From Akkermansia muciniphila (GTDB lineage: Bacteria; Verrucomicrobiota; Verrucomicrobiia; Verrucomicrobiales; DEV007), in contig CAMCXS010000001.1 in NCBI GenBank assembly GCA_945883495.1, forward strand, positions 62,001-126,000: a stretch of DNA of 64,000 nucleotides. Reading direction: 5' to 3'. The notes beneath the pieces were generated by a model, which was not told where the DNA came from, made no database searches, and saw only the letters and a list, made by a program, of their open reading frames with translations. Each line of letters starts with the position of its first letter. Position 1 is the stretch's first letter. Shown here in pieces: positions 53,416-62,770 of this stretch. Position numbers and translations under genes: made by a program.

Positions 53416-54327
53416 ATGGAAACCTACCTCGGCGAAGACACCCTGCTGGTTGTGATGGCGGCGATGTTCGTCATCTTCGTCGCGATCCGCGCCTGGCATC
53501 ATGGGGCCTTGGAGATGGTTTGGACACTGCTCTCTTGGGCCGGTGGGGCCTCCACGGCGGCCCTGGCCTTTCGCCACGGGCCCGAGCTGCTGATGACCTT
53601 CGGAGGAACGGAGTTCGATGCCGGTCAAAAAATGATCGCGAGTTTCCTGTTTTCGATTGGCACCTTCGCCGCCGTCCGGGGCTTGATCATCTGGCTCATC
53701 CGGCGGGTCTTTGGGCCAGAAAGCCAATTGGGCGGATGGATGTATGGCGGCACGGGCTCCATCCTCAGTCTGCTCCCGAGTTTGACCTTTTTGATCCTCA
53801 TCTCCCTGCTCATCCGGGGGACGGGGACGATGTTTGAATTGGCATCCATCGACCGCATGTCCGCCGCGGGCAGCTTAGCGGAACGCTCCAAGAGCGCCGG
53901 AGCTCCGGGGCCCACGAAATGGCGCAACGGCCTGGAAGCCTTGCCAGGTCTTGCAGCGGTTCTTGACACCTTTGATCCGGTGGCGACTCCCGCGCGGCGC
54001 AACCTGGCGGCGATTGTGCTGGCCAGTCACAGCGAGAACATGCGGGTTCATTTGCGGAGCTCCCCGATCACCGAACTCGCCGCGAAGCACCCGATCACCC
54101 TGGAACTCGTGGATCACTCGCCGGATCTCACGGAGCTGATCTCGGGCACCAAAGGAGAATTCAAGTACTACCGGCTCTTGCGGCACCCAAAACTCAACCA
54201 AGCCTTGGCGGACACCGAATTGCGGAATTCACTGGCACAAATGGACGTCGCGGACGAAATCAGAGCGCTGGTCACTGGCCGGTCGACGCCCCCTCGCAAA
54301 AAATGGCTCGAAAAGATTTTCTCGTAA
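53416..54327 (+). CDS. CvpA-like membrane protein
   Basis: A 303-residue protein. The first 140 residues hold four membrane helices (near 11-30, 38-57, 75-97 and 112-134), with the Gly-rich loop GGWMYGGTGSILSLL before the last helix, a layout seen in CvpA/colicin V production proteins. The C-terminal 160 residues are soluble and unrecognised. Its end overlaps gatB by 25 bp, so expression is linked. Confidence 0.7.
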   Translation: METYLGEDTLLVVMAAMFVIFVAIRAWHHGALEMVWTLLSWAGGASTAALAFRHGPELLMTFGGTEFDAGQKMIASFLFSIGTFAAVRGLIIWLIRRVFGPESQLGGWMYGGTGSILSLLPSLTFLILISLLIRGTGTMFELASIDRMSAAGSLAERSKSAGAPGPTKWRNGLEALPGLAAVLDTFDPVATPARRNLAAIVLASHSENMRVHLRSSPITELAAKHPITLELVDHSPDLTELISGTKGEFKYYRLLRHPKLNQALADTELRNSLAQMDVADEIRALVTGRSTPPRKKWLEKIFS

Positions 54328-55760
54328 CCATCGGATTGGAAGTTCACGTGCAGCTGAAGACGCGGACCAAGATGTTCTGCGGCTGTGCGGTGGCCTTTGG
54401 AGAAGAACCGAACACCCTTTGCTGCCCGGTTTGCCTCGGTTTGCCGGGAGCGTTGCCGGTGCTCAACAAGCGGGCCATCGAAATGACATTGCTGGCCGGC
54501 CGCATGCTCGGATGCTCCACCCCGGAGATTTCCAAATGGGACCGGAAGAATTATTTCTACCCGGACATGCCGAAGAATTACCAGATCTCGCAGTTTGATC
54601 TGCCGCTCTGTCTCGGCGGAGGCGTGCCACTCTACGAACTGGCCTATCCCAAGGATCATCAGAAATCCATTACCAATCCCGGGAAGGTGGTCGGCTTGAC
54701 CCGGATTCACCTGGAAGAGGACGTCGCCAAAAGCACGCACCTCCCCAAATCGACCCTGATAGACTTCAACCGCGCCGGCACGCCGCTCATGGAGATCGTC
54801 TCCGAACCGGAAATTGAGTCGCCCGAAGAAGCGGTGGCCTACCTCAACTCGCTCCGGCAGATCCTCCTCTACGGGGATGTCAGCGATGCGGATATGGAAA
54901 AGGGACAGATGCGTTGCGACGTGAATGTCTCGGTGCGCCCAAAAGATCAAAAGAAGCTCGGCACCAAGATCGAGCTGAAGAACCTCAATTCCGTCAGCGC
55001 GGTCCGCCGGGCATTGCATTACGAGATCGACCGCCAAATCGGCGAGTTAGAGGAAGGCAACCGCATCGTCCAAGCCACTTGGCGTTGGAACGACGACGCC
55101 GGACAAACCGAGTGGATGCGGAACAAGGAAGATTCTCAGGATTACCGCTACTTCCCAGATCCCGACCTGCTCCCAGTGCGCACCGAGGCGATGCTCGCGG
55201 TGTTGGACGTGCCGGAACTGCCCCACCAAAAGCAGGATCGCTTCGTCCGGGATTTCGGCGTCACCTCGTACGACGGCGGCGTGCTCTCGGCGGACCGTGC
55301 CCTGGCGAATTACTTTGAGGAATCCGCTACCGGCACGGCTTACGGGAAAAAGCTCGCGAACTGGGTCATCAACAACCTGCTGAGCGCCCTCAAAGAAGCC
55401 GATTTGTCTCTCGAGGAATCCCCCGTCCGGCCGGCCCAACTGCGCGCTTTGGTGCAACTCATCGAGGACGGAAAGATCACCAACAATCAGGCCAAGGAAG
55501 TCTTCGCCCGCGTTTTCACCGAACCACAGCACGTAGATCTCGCCGCGCTCGCAATTTCCATGGGTTTCGAACCCGCCAGCGCCGGAGAGGTCGAAACCTT
55601 CGTGGATCAAGTGATCGCCGCCAACCCAGGACCCGTGGCCGAGATCAAGTCCGGGAATTCCAAGGCCATCAACGCCCTGCTCGGCCAAGTGATGAAACTC
55701 TCCGGCGGCAAGGGTGATCCCAAGGTCATCCGGCAGTTGCTCGAACAGAAAACGGGTTGA
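54303..55760 (+). CDS. gatB: Asp-tRNA(Asn)/Glu-tRNA(Gln) amidotransferase subunit B
   Basis: A 485-residue GatB. It transamidates mischarged Glu-tRNA-Gln and Asp-tRNA-Asn together with GatA and GatC. Motifs include IGLEVHVQLKTRTKMFCGC, CPVCLGLPGALPVLN, KWDRKNYFYPDMPKNYQISQ, TRIHLEEDVAKS, DFNRAGTPLMEIVSEP and the C-terminal YqeY-like tail ending KVIRQLLEQK. gatA and gatC are not in this window. Confidence 0.97.
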   Translation: MARKDFLVTIGLEVHVQLKTRTKMFCGCAVAFGEEPNTLCCPVCLGLPGALPVLNKRAIEMTLLAGRMLGCSTPEISKWDRKNYFYPDMPKNYQISQFDLPLCLGGGVPLYELAYPKDHQKSITNPGKVVGLTRIHLEEDVAKSTHLPKSTLIDFNRAGTPLMEIVSEPEIESPEEAVAYLNSLRQILLYGDVSDADMEKGQMRCDVNVSVRPKDQKKLGTKIELKNLNSVSAVRRALHYEIDRQIGELEEGNRIVQATWRWNDDAGQTEWMRNKEDSQDYRYFPDPDLLPVRTEAMLAVLDVPELPHQKQDRFVRDFGVTSYDGGVLSADRALANYFEESATGTAYGKKLANWVINNLLSALKEADLSLEESPVRPAQLRALVQLIEDGKITNNQAKEVFARVFTEPQHVDLAALAISMGFEPASAGEVETFVDQVIAANPGPVAEIKSGNSKAINALLGQVMKLSGGKGDPKVIRQLLEQKTG

Positions 55761-55763
55761 TCC

Positions 55764-56171
55764 ATGCCTCGCGCCGCTTCCATCGCCCTTCGCCTCTGCG
55801 TGGTCGCGTGCCTTTCGCTGCTCGCTCCAGGCGCATTGGCGGCCCCGGCGGACAACGTCAAGGCGCCCCCGGCCAAAAAGGGAGGCATCTCCGTGCTCGT
55901 CGCCACCTTGGGCCCCAAACTGATCGTTCAGCGGGTCATCGCTGGCGGCCCCGCGGACCAAGCGGGCGTTCTGCCAATGGACGAGATCGTGCAAATCGAG
56001 CAAGACTGGATCAGCGGCATGTCCACGACCATCGCCATTTCCCACCTGCGGGGCGAACCCGGCACCCCGGTGCAGATTTTTGTCCGCCGCCAAAACCGCC
56101 CGGACCTGCTCAAATTCACCATCGTCCGTCAACCCTTGCCCGAGCAACCTCCCGCGGCCCCCGAGCCGTAA
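55764..56171 (+). CDS. Small exported PDZ-domain protein
   Basis: A 135-residue protein with a signal peptide (cleavage near ALAAP). Residues 45-120 form one PDZ domain: LIVQRVIAGGPADQAGVLPMDEIVQIEQ and HLRGEPGTPVQIFVRRQN. No protease domain is attached, so it probably binds partner C-termini in the periplasm. It starts 3 bp after the gatB stop. Confidence 0.85.
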   Translation: MPRAASIALRLCVVACLSLLAPGALAAPADNVKAPPAKKGGISVLVATLGPKLIVQRVIAGGPADQAGVLPMDEIVQIEQDWISGMSTTIAISHLRGEPGTPVQIFVRRQNRPDLLKFTIVRQPLPEQPPAAPEP

Positions 56172-56212
56172 CGATTACGTCCGCTGGCTCGGCTCCGGCG
56201 TAAAGCAACCCG

Positions 56213-57244
56213 ATGTTCTTACATTCCCTGGCCAGTGCCTTCCCGCCGTATTCGTTCACGCAACGGGAGTGCTGGGAAGGGATGAAGGACTCGGCCCCAG
56301 CGCTCGCTCTCAAGGATTCCTCGCGCAGCTTGCTTCAAAAGATCCTGTTGGGGAATTCCGGCATCGAGCGGCGCCACTTCTGCCTCCCGAATCCGCCCGA
56401 GTTGTTCTCCCGGGATGCCAGTTCGTTGAATCATGAGTTCGAGCGCAACGCCCCGCGCGTCGCTGCCGAAGCCCTCACGACCGCACTCCACCAAGCCGAA
56501 AGCCGACCCGCCGATCTCGACGCCATCTTCATTTGCACCTGCACCGGATACCTTTGCCCCGGCGTTTCCAGCCACGTGGCGGAGCAGACCGGCATGCGGC
56601 GGGATGCCTACTTGCAAGACTTGGCCGGCCTCGGCTGCGGCGCGGCGGTCCCGGCGTTGCGCAGCGCCGCGAACTTCCTCGCGGCCCATCCTTCCGCAAC
56701 CGTGGCGGTGATCGCCGTGGAGATTTGTTCGGCAGCGTTCTATGTGGATGACGACGCCGGGGTGCTCATCAGCCTCTGCCTGTTTGGTGATGGAGCCAAC
56801 GCCTCGATTTGGTCTGGCACCCCGCCCTGCGATCGCCCAGCCTACCGGGCCGGAGATTTCCGCACCGCGCATTTTCCCGAGAACCGGGAGTTGATCCGCT
56901 TCGTCAACGATGACGGGAAGCTGAAAAACAAGCTCCATCGCTCCGTCCCGGCACTCGCGGCCCGCGCCGTGGCGGATTTGTATCGGCAATCTGGCGACGA
57001 TCCGGGCCACATCTTGGCCCACCCCGGCGGGCGCGACGTCATCGACGCCATTGAACGCGAGCTCGGCTGCCCGCCGTTGACCGAAAGCCGCGAGGTTCTC
57101 CGGGAGTTTGGGAACCTCAGCAGCCCTTCGGTCATGATCGCTTTGGAAAAGCACCTGGCCTCAGGCAATGTCGCGGACCGGATTTGGCTGACGGCCTTTG
57201 GAGCTGGCTTCTCTTGCCACAGTGCGCAGCTCGTTCGTATCTGA
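56213..57244 (+). CDS. Type III polyketide synthase (chalcone/stilbene synthase-like)
   Basis: A 343-residue condensing enzyme. The type III PKS triad is complete: Cys142 (DLAGLGCGAAV), His270 (HILAHPGGRDV) and Asn301 (REFGNLSSPSV). CTCTGYLCPGVS and ICSAAFYVDD also match the family. Such enzymes extend acyl-CoA starters with malonyl-CoA to give resorcinols, pyrones or related products. It is followed 6 bp later by an FAD oxidoreductase, a common tailoring partner. No acyl-CoA starter gene is adjacent. Confidence 0.9.
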   Translation: MFLHSLASAFPPYSFTQRECWEGMKDSAPALALKDSSRSLLQKILLGNSGIERRHFCLPNPPELFSRDASSLNHEFERNAPRVAAEALTTALHQAESRPADLDAIFICTCTGYLCPGVSSHVAEQTGMRRDAYLQDLAGLGCGAAVPALRSAANFLAAHPSATVAVIAVEICSAAFYVDDDAGVLISLCLFGDGANASIWSGTPPCDRPAYRAGDFRTAHFPENRELIRFVNDDGKLKNKLHRSVPALAARAVADLYRQSGDDPGHILAHPGGRDVIDAIERELGCPPLTESREVLREFGNLSSPSVMIALEKHLASGNVADRIWLTAFGAGFSCHSAQLVRI

Positions 57245-57250
57245 TTTGTC

Positions 57251-58291
57251 GTGAATCGCGAGATCACCATCGCAGGCGGTGGCCTTTCGGGTTTGGCGCT
57301 CGGCATTGCATTGCGGCGGCGGAGCATTCCCGTGGTCATTCTCGAGGCGGGGAGCTACCCGCGGCACCGGGTCTGCGGAGAATTTCTCTGCGGGGTGCAA
57401 CCGGAAACCTTGGAAACGCTCGGGATCGCCGATCTCCTCGAAGGCGCTCCTGAATTGACCGAGGCGATTTGGTTCCGCGACGGAAAACGGGTGGTCGAGC
57501 ATGGTCTCCCCATTCCCGGTCGAGGCCTGAGTCGGCACCGCTTGGATCACCAACTGGCGATTCGCTTCCGGGACCTGGGCGGCACTCTCCGCGAACGGGA
57601 ACGGCTGCCGCCGGAACGATGGACCGAGCCCGGCACCGTCGTGGCCACCGGCCGGGAACCGGATCCGAACAGCGATCTGATCGGGTTGAAACGTCACCTG
57701 CGGGATCTTCCGCTCCAAGCCGGGTTGGAAATGCACTGTGCTCGTGGTGGTTACATCGGACTCTGTCCCGTGGAAGATGGGCAAGTCAACGCCTCGGCCC
57801 TCTTCCGCCTCCGACCGGAACTCAAAGGGCCGCGGGAGAGCCTTCAACGGCAGTATCTAGTGGCCTGCGGCTTCCACGAACTCGTCGAACGGATGGATCA
57901 AGCCACGCCAGAGCCAGACTCATTCGCCGCCGTCAGCGCCATTCCACCCGGCAGGCTTCCGCGCCGCCAGCCAAACACCGGGCCCCGGATCTGCGGCATC
58001 GGCGATCGCTTCGGGATGATCGGTCCATTCACCGGAAACGGGATGTCGATGGCCTTGGAGAGCGCGGTGCTGGCCGCTCCAGCGCTCGTGGATTACAGCC
58101 GAGGCGTGCTCGATTGGGAACGTGCGATCGGCGCGGTGCAACGGCGGCAGGTCGGACAGTTTTCCAAGCGTCTCCTGCTTTCCGCCGCCCTGCACCGGGC
58201 GCTCTTCCATCCCGTGGCGTTGCCTATGCTGACCAAGATGGGCCGGACTGGATTGCTGCCGATGCGCTTTCTGTTCCGGCAGCTGCGCTGA
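57251..58291 (+). CDS. FAD-dependent oxidoreductase (geranylgeranyl reductase-like)
   Basis: A 346-residue flavoprotein, start GTG at 57251. FAD motifs are ITIAGGGLSGLALGIALRRR with acidic end ILEAGSYPRHRVCGEFLCG, and GIGDRFGMIGPFTGNGMSMALESA near 250. The CGEF motif places it near geranylgeranyl reductase and squalene-epoxidase-like monooxygenases. Directly behind the type III PKS it probably oxidises or hydroxylates the polyketide, though that is inference. It ends 2 bp from a convergent gene. Confidence 0.85.
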   Translation: MNREITIAGGGLSGLALGIALRRRSIPVVILEAGSYPRHRVCGEFLCGVQPETLETLGIADLLEGAPELTEAIWFRDGKRVVEHGLPIPGRGLSRHRLDHQLAIRFRDLGGTLRERERLPPERWTEPGTVVATGREPDPNSDLIGLKRHLRDLPLQAGLEMHCARGGYIGLCPVEDGQVNASALFRLRPELKGPRESLQRQYLVACGFHELVERMDQATPEPDSFAAVSAIPPGRLPRRQPNTGPRICGIGDRFGMIGPFTGNGMSMALESAVLAAPALVDYSRGVLDWERAIGAVQRRQVGQFSKRLLLSAALHRALFHPVALPMLTKMGRTGLLPMRFLFRQLR

Positions 58292-58293
58292 AC

Positions 58294-58758
58294 TCAAGAA
58301 CCAGATCCAGCCAGTAGCCGGTCCAAGATCTCCTTAGCCAGAGCCTTCTGCTCCAGTTTATCGAGCTCACTTCCAGAATAACTGACTTCAGCCAGTTGTT
58401 TTCCGCCCGTATCCCGCAGCGAAAACCTGAGATACGAGAGGAAGTCGATTCGCCCTTGGCCCTGCTGCTTGGTGTCACCGACGTGGGCCAAATTGAGGAT
58501 GAGCGCATCGGAACGGAGCGTTTCCCCTGGTGCCAAATTCAGCTTCACGGCCATGCCCCGGCGCGCCAATTCCTGACCGAGTACCTGCACCATGGAATGG
58601 TTCGCCAGCCAGGCGTTCCCAAACTCAAAAAATACCAGCTCACGGCCAGCGATGGACGCCCCGGGAGCCACGGTGACGGCCGGCCTAGGCGAATGGCATG
58701 AGACGGTCAGAATCGAGACCGCCAGCAGACAAATCCATCGGGGAATCATGGCCGCCAT
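58294..58758 (-). CDS. Lipoprotein of unknown function
   Basis: A 154-residue lipoprotein, start ATG at 58758 (MAAMIPRW), lipobox LTVSC (Cys21). The mature part has RELVFFEFGNAWLANHSMVQVLGQELARRG and GRIDFLSYLRFSLRD, alternating strands and helices that I do not recognise. A longer frame begins at 58806 but would place a charged stretch before the signal. It follows the protease gene on the minus strand. Confidence 0.75.
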   Translation of the reverse strand: MAAMIPRWICLLAVSILTVSCHSPRPAVTVAPGASIAGRELVFFEFGNAWLANHSMVQVLGQELARRGMAVKLNLAPGETLRSDALILNLAHVGDTKQQGQGRIDFLSYLRFSLRDTGGKQLAEVSYSGSELDKLEQKALAKEILDRLLAGSGS

Positions 58759-58805
58759 TTTGTCAGGCTTGCCGCAAACCTCCAACAAATCCTCGTGAAA
58801 AGTCA

Positions 58806-59654
58806 TCAGGGCCGCACCGCGAGAATCGCCGGACGGCTGCTCTGCACCACCGCCAAATCCCGGCGGAACAGCACCGGATCAGCGATGTAGGTCTGGTTCC
58901 CAAAACTGGCCGCACCAAATTCACTGTCTACCGCCACGATCACGCCCGCCAATTCCCAGCGCCGTTCCCGAGGGTTGAAATGAAACGCCGCGCCACCGGA
59001 ATCCCCCGGAGCTGCTTGGCATTGGTTGCTCGCGCTAAACCTCGTCGCGAATCCATAGCTCTCAAACTCGTGCGTCAGCATCGGTGCCGAGTAGATTTCT
59101 TGGATCGCATTCAACCCCCAGCGCACCCGGTAATCGTCGCCCCAAGCGAAGCCCGGTTTCTCCGATTTCCCGTCGCGCTTCCAACTCGCCCCCCCGCCGA
59201 TCAGCAGCAGCTCGCGACCCCGGCGGGGCGGCAAGGTCGCCAACGGGATCGTCGGCAGTTTGGCCAGCGGATCGCTCTCCAAAAGCTGGATCCGGAACAG
59301 ACAGAGATCCGCCGTGGATCCGTCCCGATTGCGAAAGAATTTCACCGATTCGGGCACCACCGGATAAATCCCGCCATCGCAGCTCCGGAAACTCCCCGCG
59401 CCGACGTGCGCCGCCGTCAGCACATAGCCGCCGCCCAAATAAACGCCCGTGGATCGCTCGATCTGCCCCACATGCTTCCAGTACGGGAAGCTGACTTGAT
59501 ACCCCGACCGGCGCAGCGCTTCGTGCAAGGCGGGCTCGCTCGAGGAAGCCTCGAGATCCCCTGGTGCGATCAAGGCGAAAGCAGACGATTGGACCACGGA
59601 AAACAAGACGGGAACCAGCAGGCAACGCAAGGAGAAGCGAGGAGCGGAACTCAT
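58806..59654 (-). CDS. Exported trypsin-like serine protease
   Basis: A 282-residue protein with a signal peptide (residues 1-27). The chymotrypsin-fold triad is visible: His83 (GGYVLTAAHVG), Asp116 (STADLCLFRI) and Ser219 (AAPGDSGGAAF). Disulfide-forming cysteines are few. It is the S1 family form seen in bacteria, acting in the periplasm or outside the cell. ATG at 59684 would add ten residues. It is divergent from the haem-membrane protein across an AT-rich gap. Confidence 0.88.
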   Translation of the reverse strand: MSSAPRFSLRCLLVPVLFSVVQSSAFALIAPGDLEASSSEPALHEALRRSGYQVSFPYWKHVGQIERSTGVYLGGGYVLTAAHVGAGSFRSCDGGIYPVVPESVKFFRNRDGSTADLCLFRIQLLESDPLAKLPTIPLATLPPRRGRELLLIGGGASWKRDGKSEKPGFAWGDDYRVRWGLNAIQEIYSAPMLTHEFESYGFATRFSASNQCQAAPGDSGGAAFHFNPRERRWELAGVIVAVDSEFGAASFGNQTYIADPVLFRRDLAVVQSSRPAILAVRP

Positions 59655-59705
59655 AAGCGGGAATTTGGACGAGCTTTCGCGCATTTGATTCGCAGAGGAG
59701 CTAAA

Positions 59706-59733
59706 TTATGCAAATTCTAAAATTTTGCAATAA
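59706..59733. promoter_or_regulatory. AT-rich inverted repeat between divergent genes
   Basis: TTATGCAAA and TTTGCAATAA form an inverted repeat with one bulged base around TTCTAAAA. It sits in the unusually AT-rich stretch between the protease gene (minus) and the haem-membrane protein gene (plus), the likely divergent promoter region. It may be an operator. Confidence 0.4.
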
Positions 59734-59811
59734 TTACGTACGATTTCTCGTGCAAACTTTCCTTCCCGACGGTTCCGCTTGCCCGGCGGGCACTTCCTGC
59801 TATCCGGAGGG

Positions 59812-60480
59812 ATGGCTCTGGGCAAACCGAATTGGCGGGCTACCGCCGTCGTTATGGGGACTTGCCTGATCTATGCCATTCTCCGGTGTCATATCGCCCA
59901 AGGGGTTTCCTGGGCGCACTTGCCGCTCTGGACGACGAACAAGGCAATGGCTTTGGGCGGGATGGTGATGATTTGCCTTTCCTACATCTCCAGCCGGCTT
60001 CCCAACCCTCGCAGCTGGCCCCGGTACTTCGGCTTCTCCGGGTTTGGCCTCAGCGCGATTCACACGTTGGCGTCGCTGTTGCTCTTTTCGCCAGCGAACT
60101 ACCCGGAGCTTTTTGAACAAGGCACCGGTCGTCCGAACTGGACAGGCGAAACCAGCCTCCTCTTCGGCTGCCTCTGCTTGGCGTGTTACGCACTCGCCGC
60201 ATTTGTTTCGGTGCCCGGCATCAAGTCAACGATCACTCCGCAGTCCTGGCTGCGTTGGCAATGGCTCGGCGCCTGGGGACTTTACCTGGCGCTCGGCCAC
60301 ATCGTGATCCTGGGCGTCCGGGAAGGCGCCGGAGAAGCCTTCAGCACTTGGTTCCACCCTCCGCGTTGGCCTCGGCTCGGGGTTGTCCCACTCCCCTCCT
60401 TTGCGCTACTGGCGACGGTGCTGATTCTACTGACCATCCCCTACCGGCACCTCCGGACCAGACGGCGCCTGAACCGTTAG
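59812..60480 (+). CDS. Ferric-reductase-like transmembrane protein
   Basis: A 222-residue protein with about six membrane helices and conserved His residues (HIAQGVSWAH, IHTLASLLLF, GHIVILGV) at positions suited to bind haem, as in ferric reductase/MsrQ-type domains. LPLWTTNKAMALGGMVMICLSYISSRLPN resembles that family in part. The ATG at 59812 lies right behind GGAGGG, which is closer than usual; a TTG upstream at 59779 is possible. The electron partner is not encoded next to it. Confidence 0.65.
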   Translation: MALGKPNWRATAVVMGTCLIYAILRCHIAQGVSWAHLPLWTTNKAMALGGMVMICLSYISSRLPNPRSWPRYFGFSGFGLSAIHTLASLLLFSPANYPELFEQGTGRPNWTGETSLLFGCLCLACYALAAFVSVPGIKSTITPQSWLRWQWLGAWGLYLALGHIVILGVREGAGEAFSTWFHPPRWPRLGVVPLPSFALLATVLILLTIPYRHLRTRRRLNR

Positions 60481-60712
60481 CTCTAGGTTGTTTGCCGCTG
60501 GCCCGGAGATCGGCTCACCGGGAAAAGACGACGGCGGGGTGGTGCTTGGCACGGGCGGACTGAGGCTAGAATCGAATTCTGAGCACGGAAACGCTTGATT
60601 CCGATTCAAATGGCGGAGGATCCGGTCATCGATCTCAAGGGGAATCCTGACGAGGTATTTTCGTAAGGGCGCGAGGCAGCGGAGACAACTGTGTTTTGCG
60701 GAGAGGCCCCAT

Positions 60713-62608
60713 TCACTCGGCCGCCGCCCGGATCGTCTCCAGCTCGTCCCACCGGGCGTAAAGCGTCGCGATCTCCGTCCGGAGCACTTCCAGTTCATCG
60801 TGAACCTTGGCGGCCTCGGCGGCGCGTTCCCGGTAGAACGCCGGGTCTGCCAAGAGCTTTTCCAACTCCTCGGCCCCCGTCTCTTTTTCGAAAATCAGCG
60901 GCTCGATGGCATCCAACTCCCGAGTCTCTTTGAACGTTAGCTTGCGCGGCCGCTCCGCCTTGCGCTTCTCGGCCTTGGCTTCGGCAGCGACCGGCGCGGG
61001 CTTGGCTGGGGCCAGTCGGGCCAAACGCTCCTTCCGCTTTTCAACGTAGTAGCTGTAATTCCCCTCCTGCACCTCGACCCGCCCCTCGCCTTCGAACGCG
61101 ATGATGCGGTCCGCCACGCGATCGAGGAAAAACCGGTCGTGACTGACCACGACGACGACGCCTTCAAAGCCAAGGATCGCCTCTTCGAGAACGCGCAATG
61201 TCGCCAAATCAAGGTCGTTGGTGGGCTCGTCGAGGATCAGGAAATTCCCGCCATGCCGCATGAGTTTGGCGAGCATGACCCGGTTGCGCTCCCCGCCGGA
61301 CAAGGTGTCAATCCGCGCATGGAGCTGCTCATCGAAGAAGAGGAAGCGCTTCAGATAGGTGACGATGTGCAGCTTCTCGCCGCCAAATAGCACGAAATCC
61401 GAACCGGCACCGACTTCCTCGACCAGGCTGCGGTTCGGATCGAGCGCGAGACGGTTCTGGTCGGCGTAGTTGAACTGCACGCGGTCGCCGATCACCACGG
61501 TGCCTTCGTCCGGCTTCAGTTTGCCCATGAGGGCTCGGAGCATCGTCGTTTTGCCGAGCCCGTTGCGGCCGATGATGCCGGTGCAGGTGCCGGCCTCGAA
61601 TTGAAGATTAAGGCCGGAGAAGAGACGTTTGCCGCCCAAAGTCATCCCCAAACCTTCCGCGTTGACAGTGACATTCCCCAGCTTCGGCGCTGGAGGAATG
61701 ATCAGTTGCATATCGAGTTCCTTGGCCGGGCCTTCCTGCGCGGCGAGTTCGTGATACCGGTCGAGCCGCTTCTGTTCCTTGGTGCGGCGCGCCTGAACTC
61801 CCGCGCGAACCCACTCCAACTCCTGGCGGAGGAAGCGCTGCCGGCGCGCATCGGTGCTCGCCTCGATCGCTTGCCGCTCCGCTTTGGCCGCCAGGTAATC
61901 TTGATACCGCCCCTGATGCGAGAAAAACCGGCCGCCATCCAATTCCGCGATGCGCGTGGCCACCCGGTCCAGGAAATAGCGGTCGTGGGTCACGAAGACG
62001 CAAGCGCCGCGATATTGCTGCAAAAAGCCCTCCAACCACTCGATCGATTCCGTGTCCAGGTGGTTCGTCGGTTCGTCGAGCAAGAGCAGGTCCGGTTCCC
62101 CGACGATGGCGCGGCAAAGGGCGACCCGGCGCTTTTCTCCCCCAGAAAGCCCGGCCACGGGTTTGTCCGCCGGAGGCGTGTTGAGCGCCTTCATGGTGGT
62201 CTCGATCCGCGCATCAAGACTCCAGCCGTGCAAGGCTTCGATCCGGTTTTGCGCCTCAACGAGCCGGGCACCGGAGAGATCCCCGCTTTCGAATTGCTCA
62301 ATCCAATCGAGGATGTGCCGGGCCCCGCCGCGCACATTTTCGAGCACGGTGGCGGAGTCATCGAGCTCAAAGTCCTGAGGCAAGTAGCCGATGATCACCC
62401 CGCTCCGCAGGGAAACGGTTCCGCGATCGGGTTCCTCGATCCGCGCGAGGATTTTGAGGAAACTGGATTTGCCGCAGCCATTACGTCCGACAATTCCGAG
62501 TTTGTCGCCCGCGTGGCAAGTGAGCGCCGCGCCGTCGAGCACGACATGACGGCTGTAGCGGAGGTGCAGGTCTTGGCAGGAGGCGAGAACTTCTCCGGGG
62601 TCGGCCAT
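60713..62608 (-). CDS. uup: ABC-F family ATPase (Uup-type)
   Basis: A 631-residue cytoplasmic protein with two ABC domains: first Walker A GIVGRNGCGKSS, signature LSGGEKRRVALCRA, Walker B LLLLDEPTNHLD; second GIIGRNGLGKTT, LSGGERNRVMLAKL and LILDEPTNDLD. The inter-domain region carries the ABC-F basic linker (RRTKEQKRLDRYHEL). The C-terminal coiled-coil of about 90 residues matches Uup. ABC-F proteins act on ribosomes or nucleic acids rather than in transport. It follows the tRNA gene. Confidence 0.9.
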   Translation of the reverse strand: MADPGEVLASCQDLHLRYSRHVVLDGAALTCHAGDKLGIVGRNGCGKSSFLKILARIEEPDRGTVSLRSGVIIGYLPQDFELDDSATVLENVRGGARHILDWIEQFESGDLSGARLVEAQNRIEALHGWSLDARIETTMKALNTPPADKPVAGLSGGEKRRVALCRAIVGEPDLLLLDEPTNHLDTESIEWLEGFLQQYRGACVFVTHDRYFLDRVATRIAELDGGRFFSHQGRYQDYLAAKAERQAIEASTDARRQRFLRQELEWVRAGVQARRTKEQKRLDRYHELAAQEGPAKELDMQLIIPPAPKLGNVTVNAEGLGMTLGGKRLFSGLNLQFEAGTCTGIIGRNGLGKTTMLRALMGKLKPDEGTVVIGDRVQFNYADQNRLALDPNRSLVEEVGAGSDFVLFGGEKLHIVTYLKRFLFFDEQLHARIDTLSGGERNRVMLAKLMRHGGNFLILDEPTNDLDLATLRVLEEAILGFEGVVVVVSHDRFFLDRVADRIIAFEGEGRVEVQEGNYSYYVEKRKERLARLAPAKPAPVAAEAKAEKRKAERPRKLTFKETRELDAIEPLIFEKETGAEELEKLLADPAFYRERAAEAAKVHDELEVLRTEIATLYARWDELETIRAAAE

Positions 62609-62657
62609 GTCTCGCTGGGGGCTTCAGGAACCTTACTCTCTCTACACACGAACCGAA

Positions 62658-62731
62658 CGGAGCGGACGGGGCTCGAACCCGCGACCTCCAACGTGACAGG
62701 CTGGCGCTCTAACCGACTGAGCTACCGCTCC
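62658..62731 (-). tRNA. tRNA-Asp (GTC)
   Basis: On the minus strand the sequence starts GGAGCGGTAGCTCAGTCGGT and ends in CCGCTCCG. The cloverleaf closes: acceptor stem GGAGCGG/CCGCTCC, D-arm AGCTCAGTCGGTTAGAG, anticodon arm CAGC-CTGTCAC-GTTG with anticodon GTC, and T-arm GCGGG-TTCGAGC-CCCGT. The 3' CCA is not encoded. Gene length 74 nt. Very close to the E. coli tRNA-Asp. Confidence 0.97.
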
Positions 62732-62770
62732 AATAAGCATCCGTTCAGATGCTCTCAAGTTCGGGCGGCG

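Noticed and set aside
60481-60712. Small gene in the gap between the haem-membrane protein and the ABC-F gene
   Set aside because: A minus-strand frame with IPLEIDDRILRHL looks slightly protein-like, but it overlaps both neighbours as a shadow, and no start or family is convincing.
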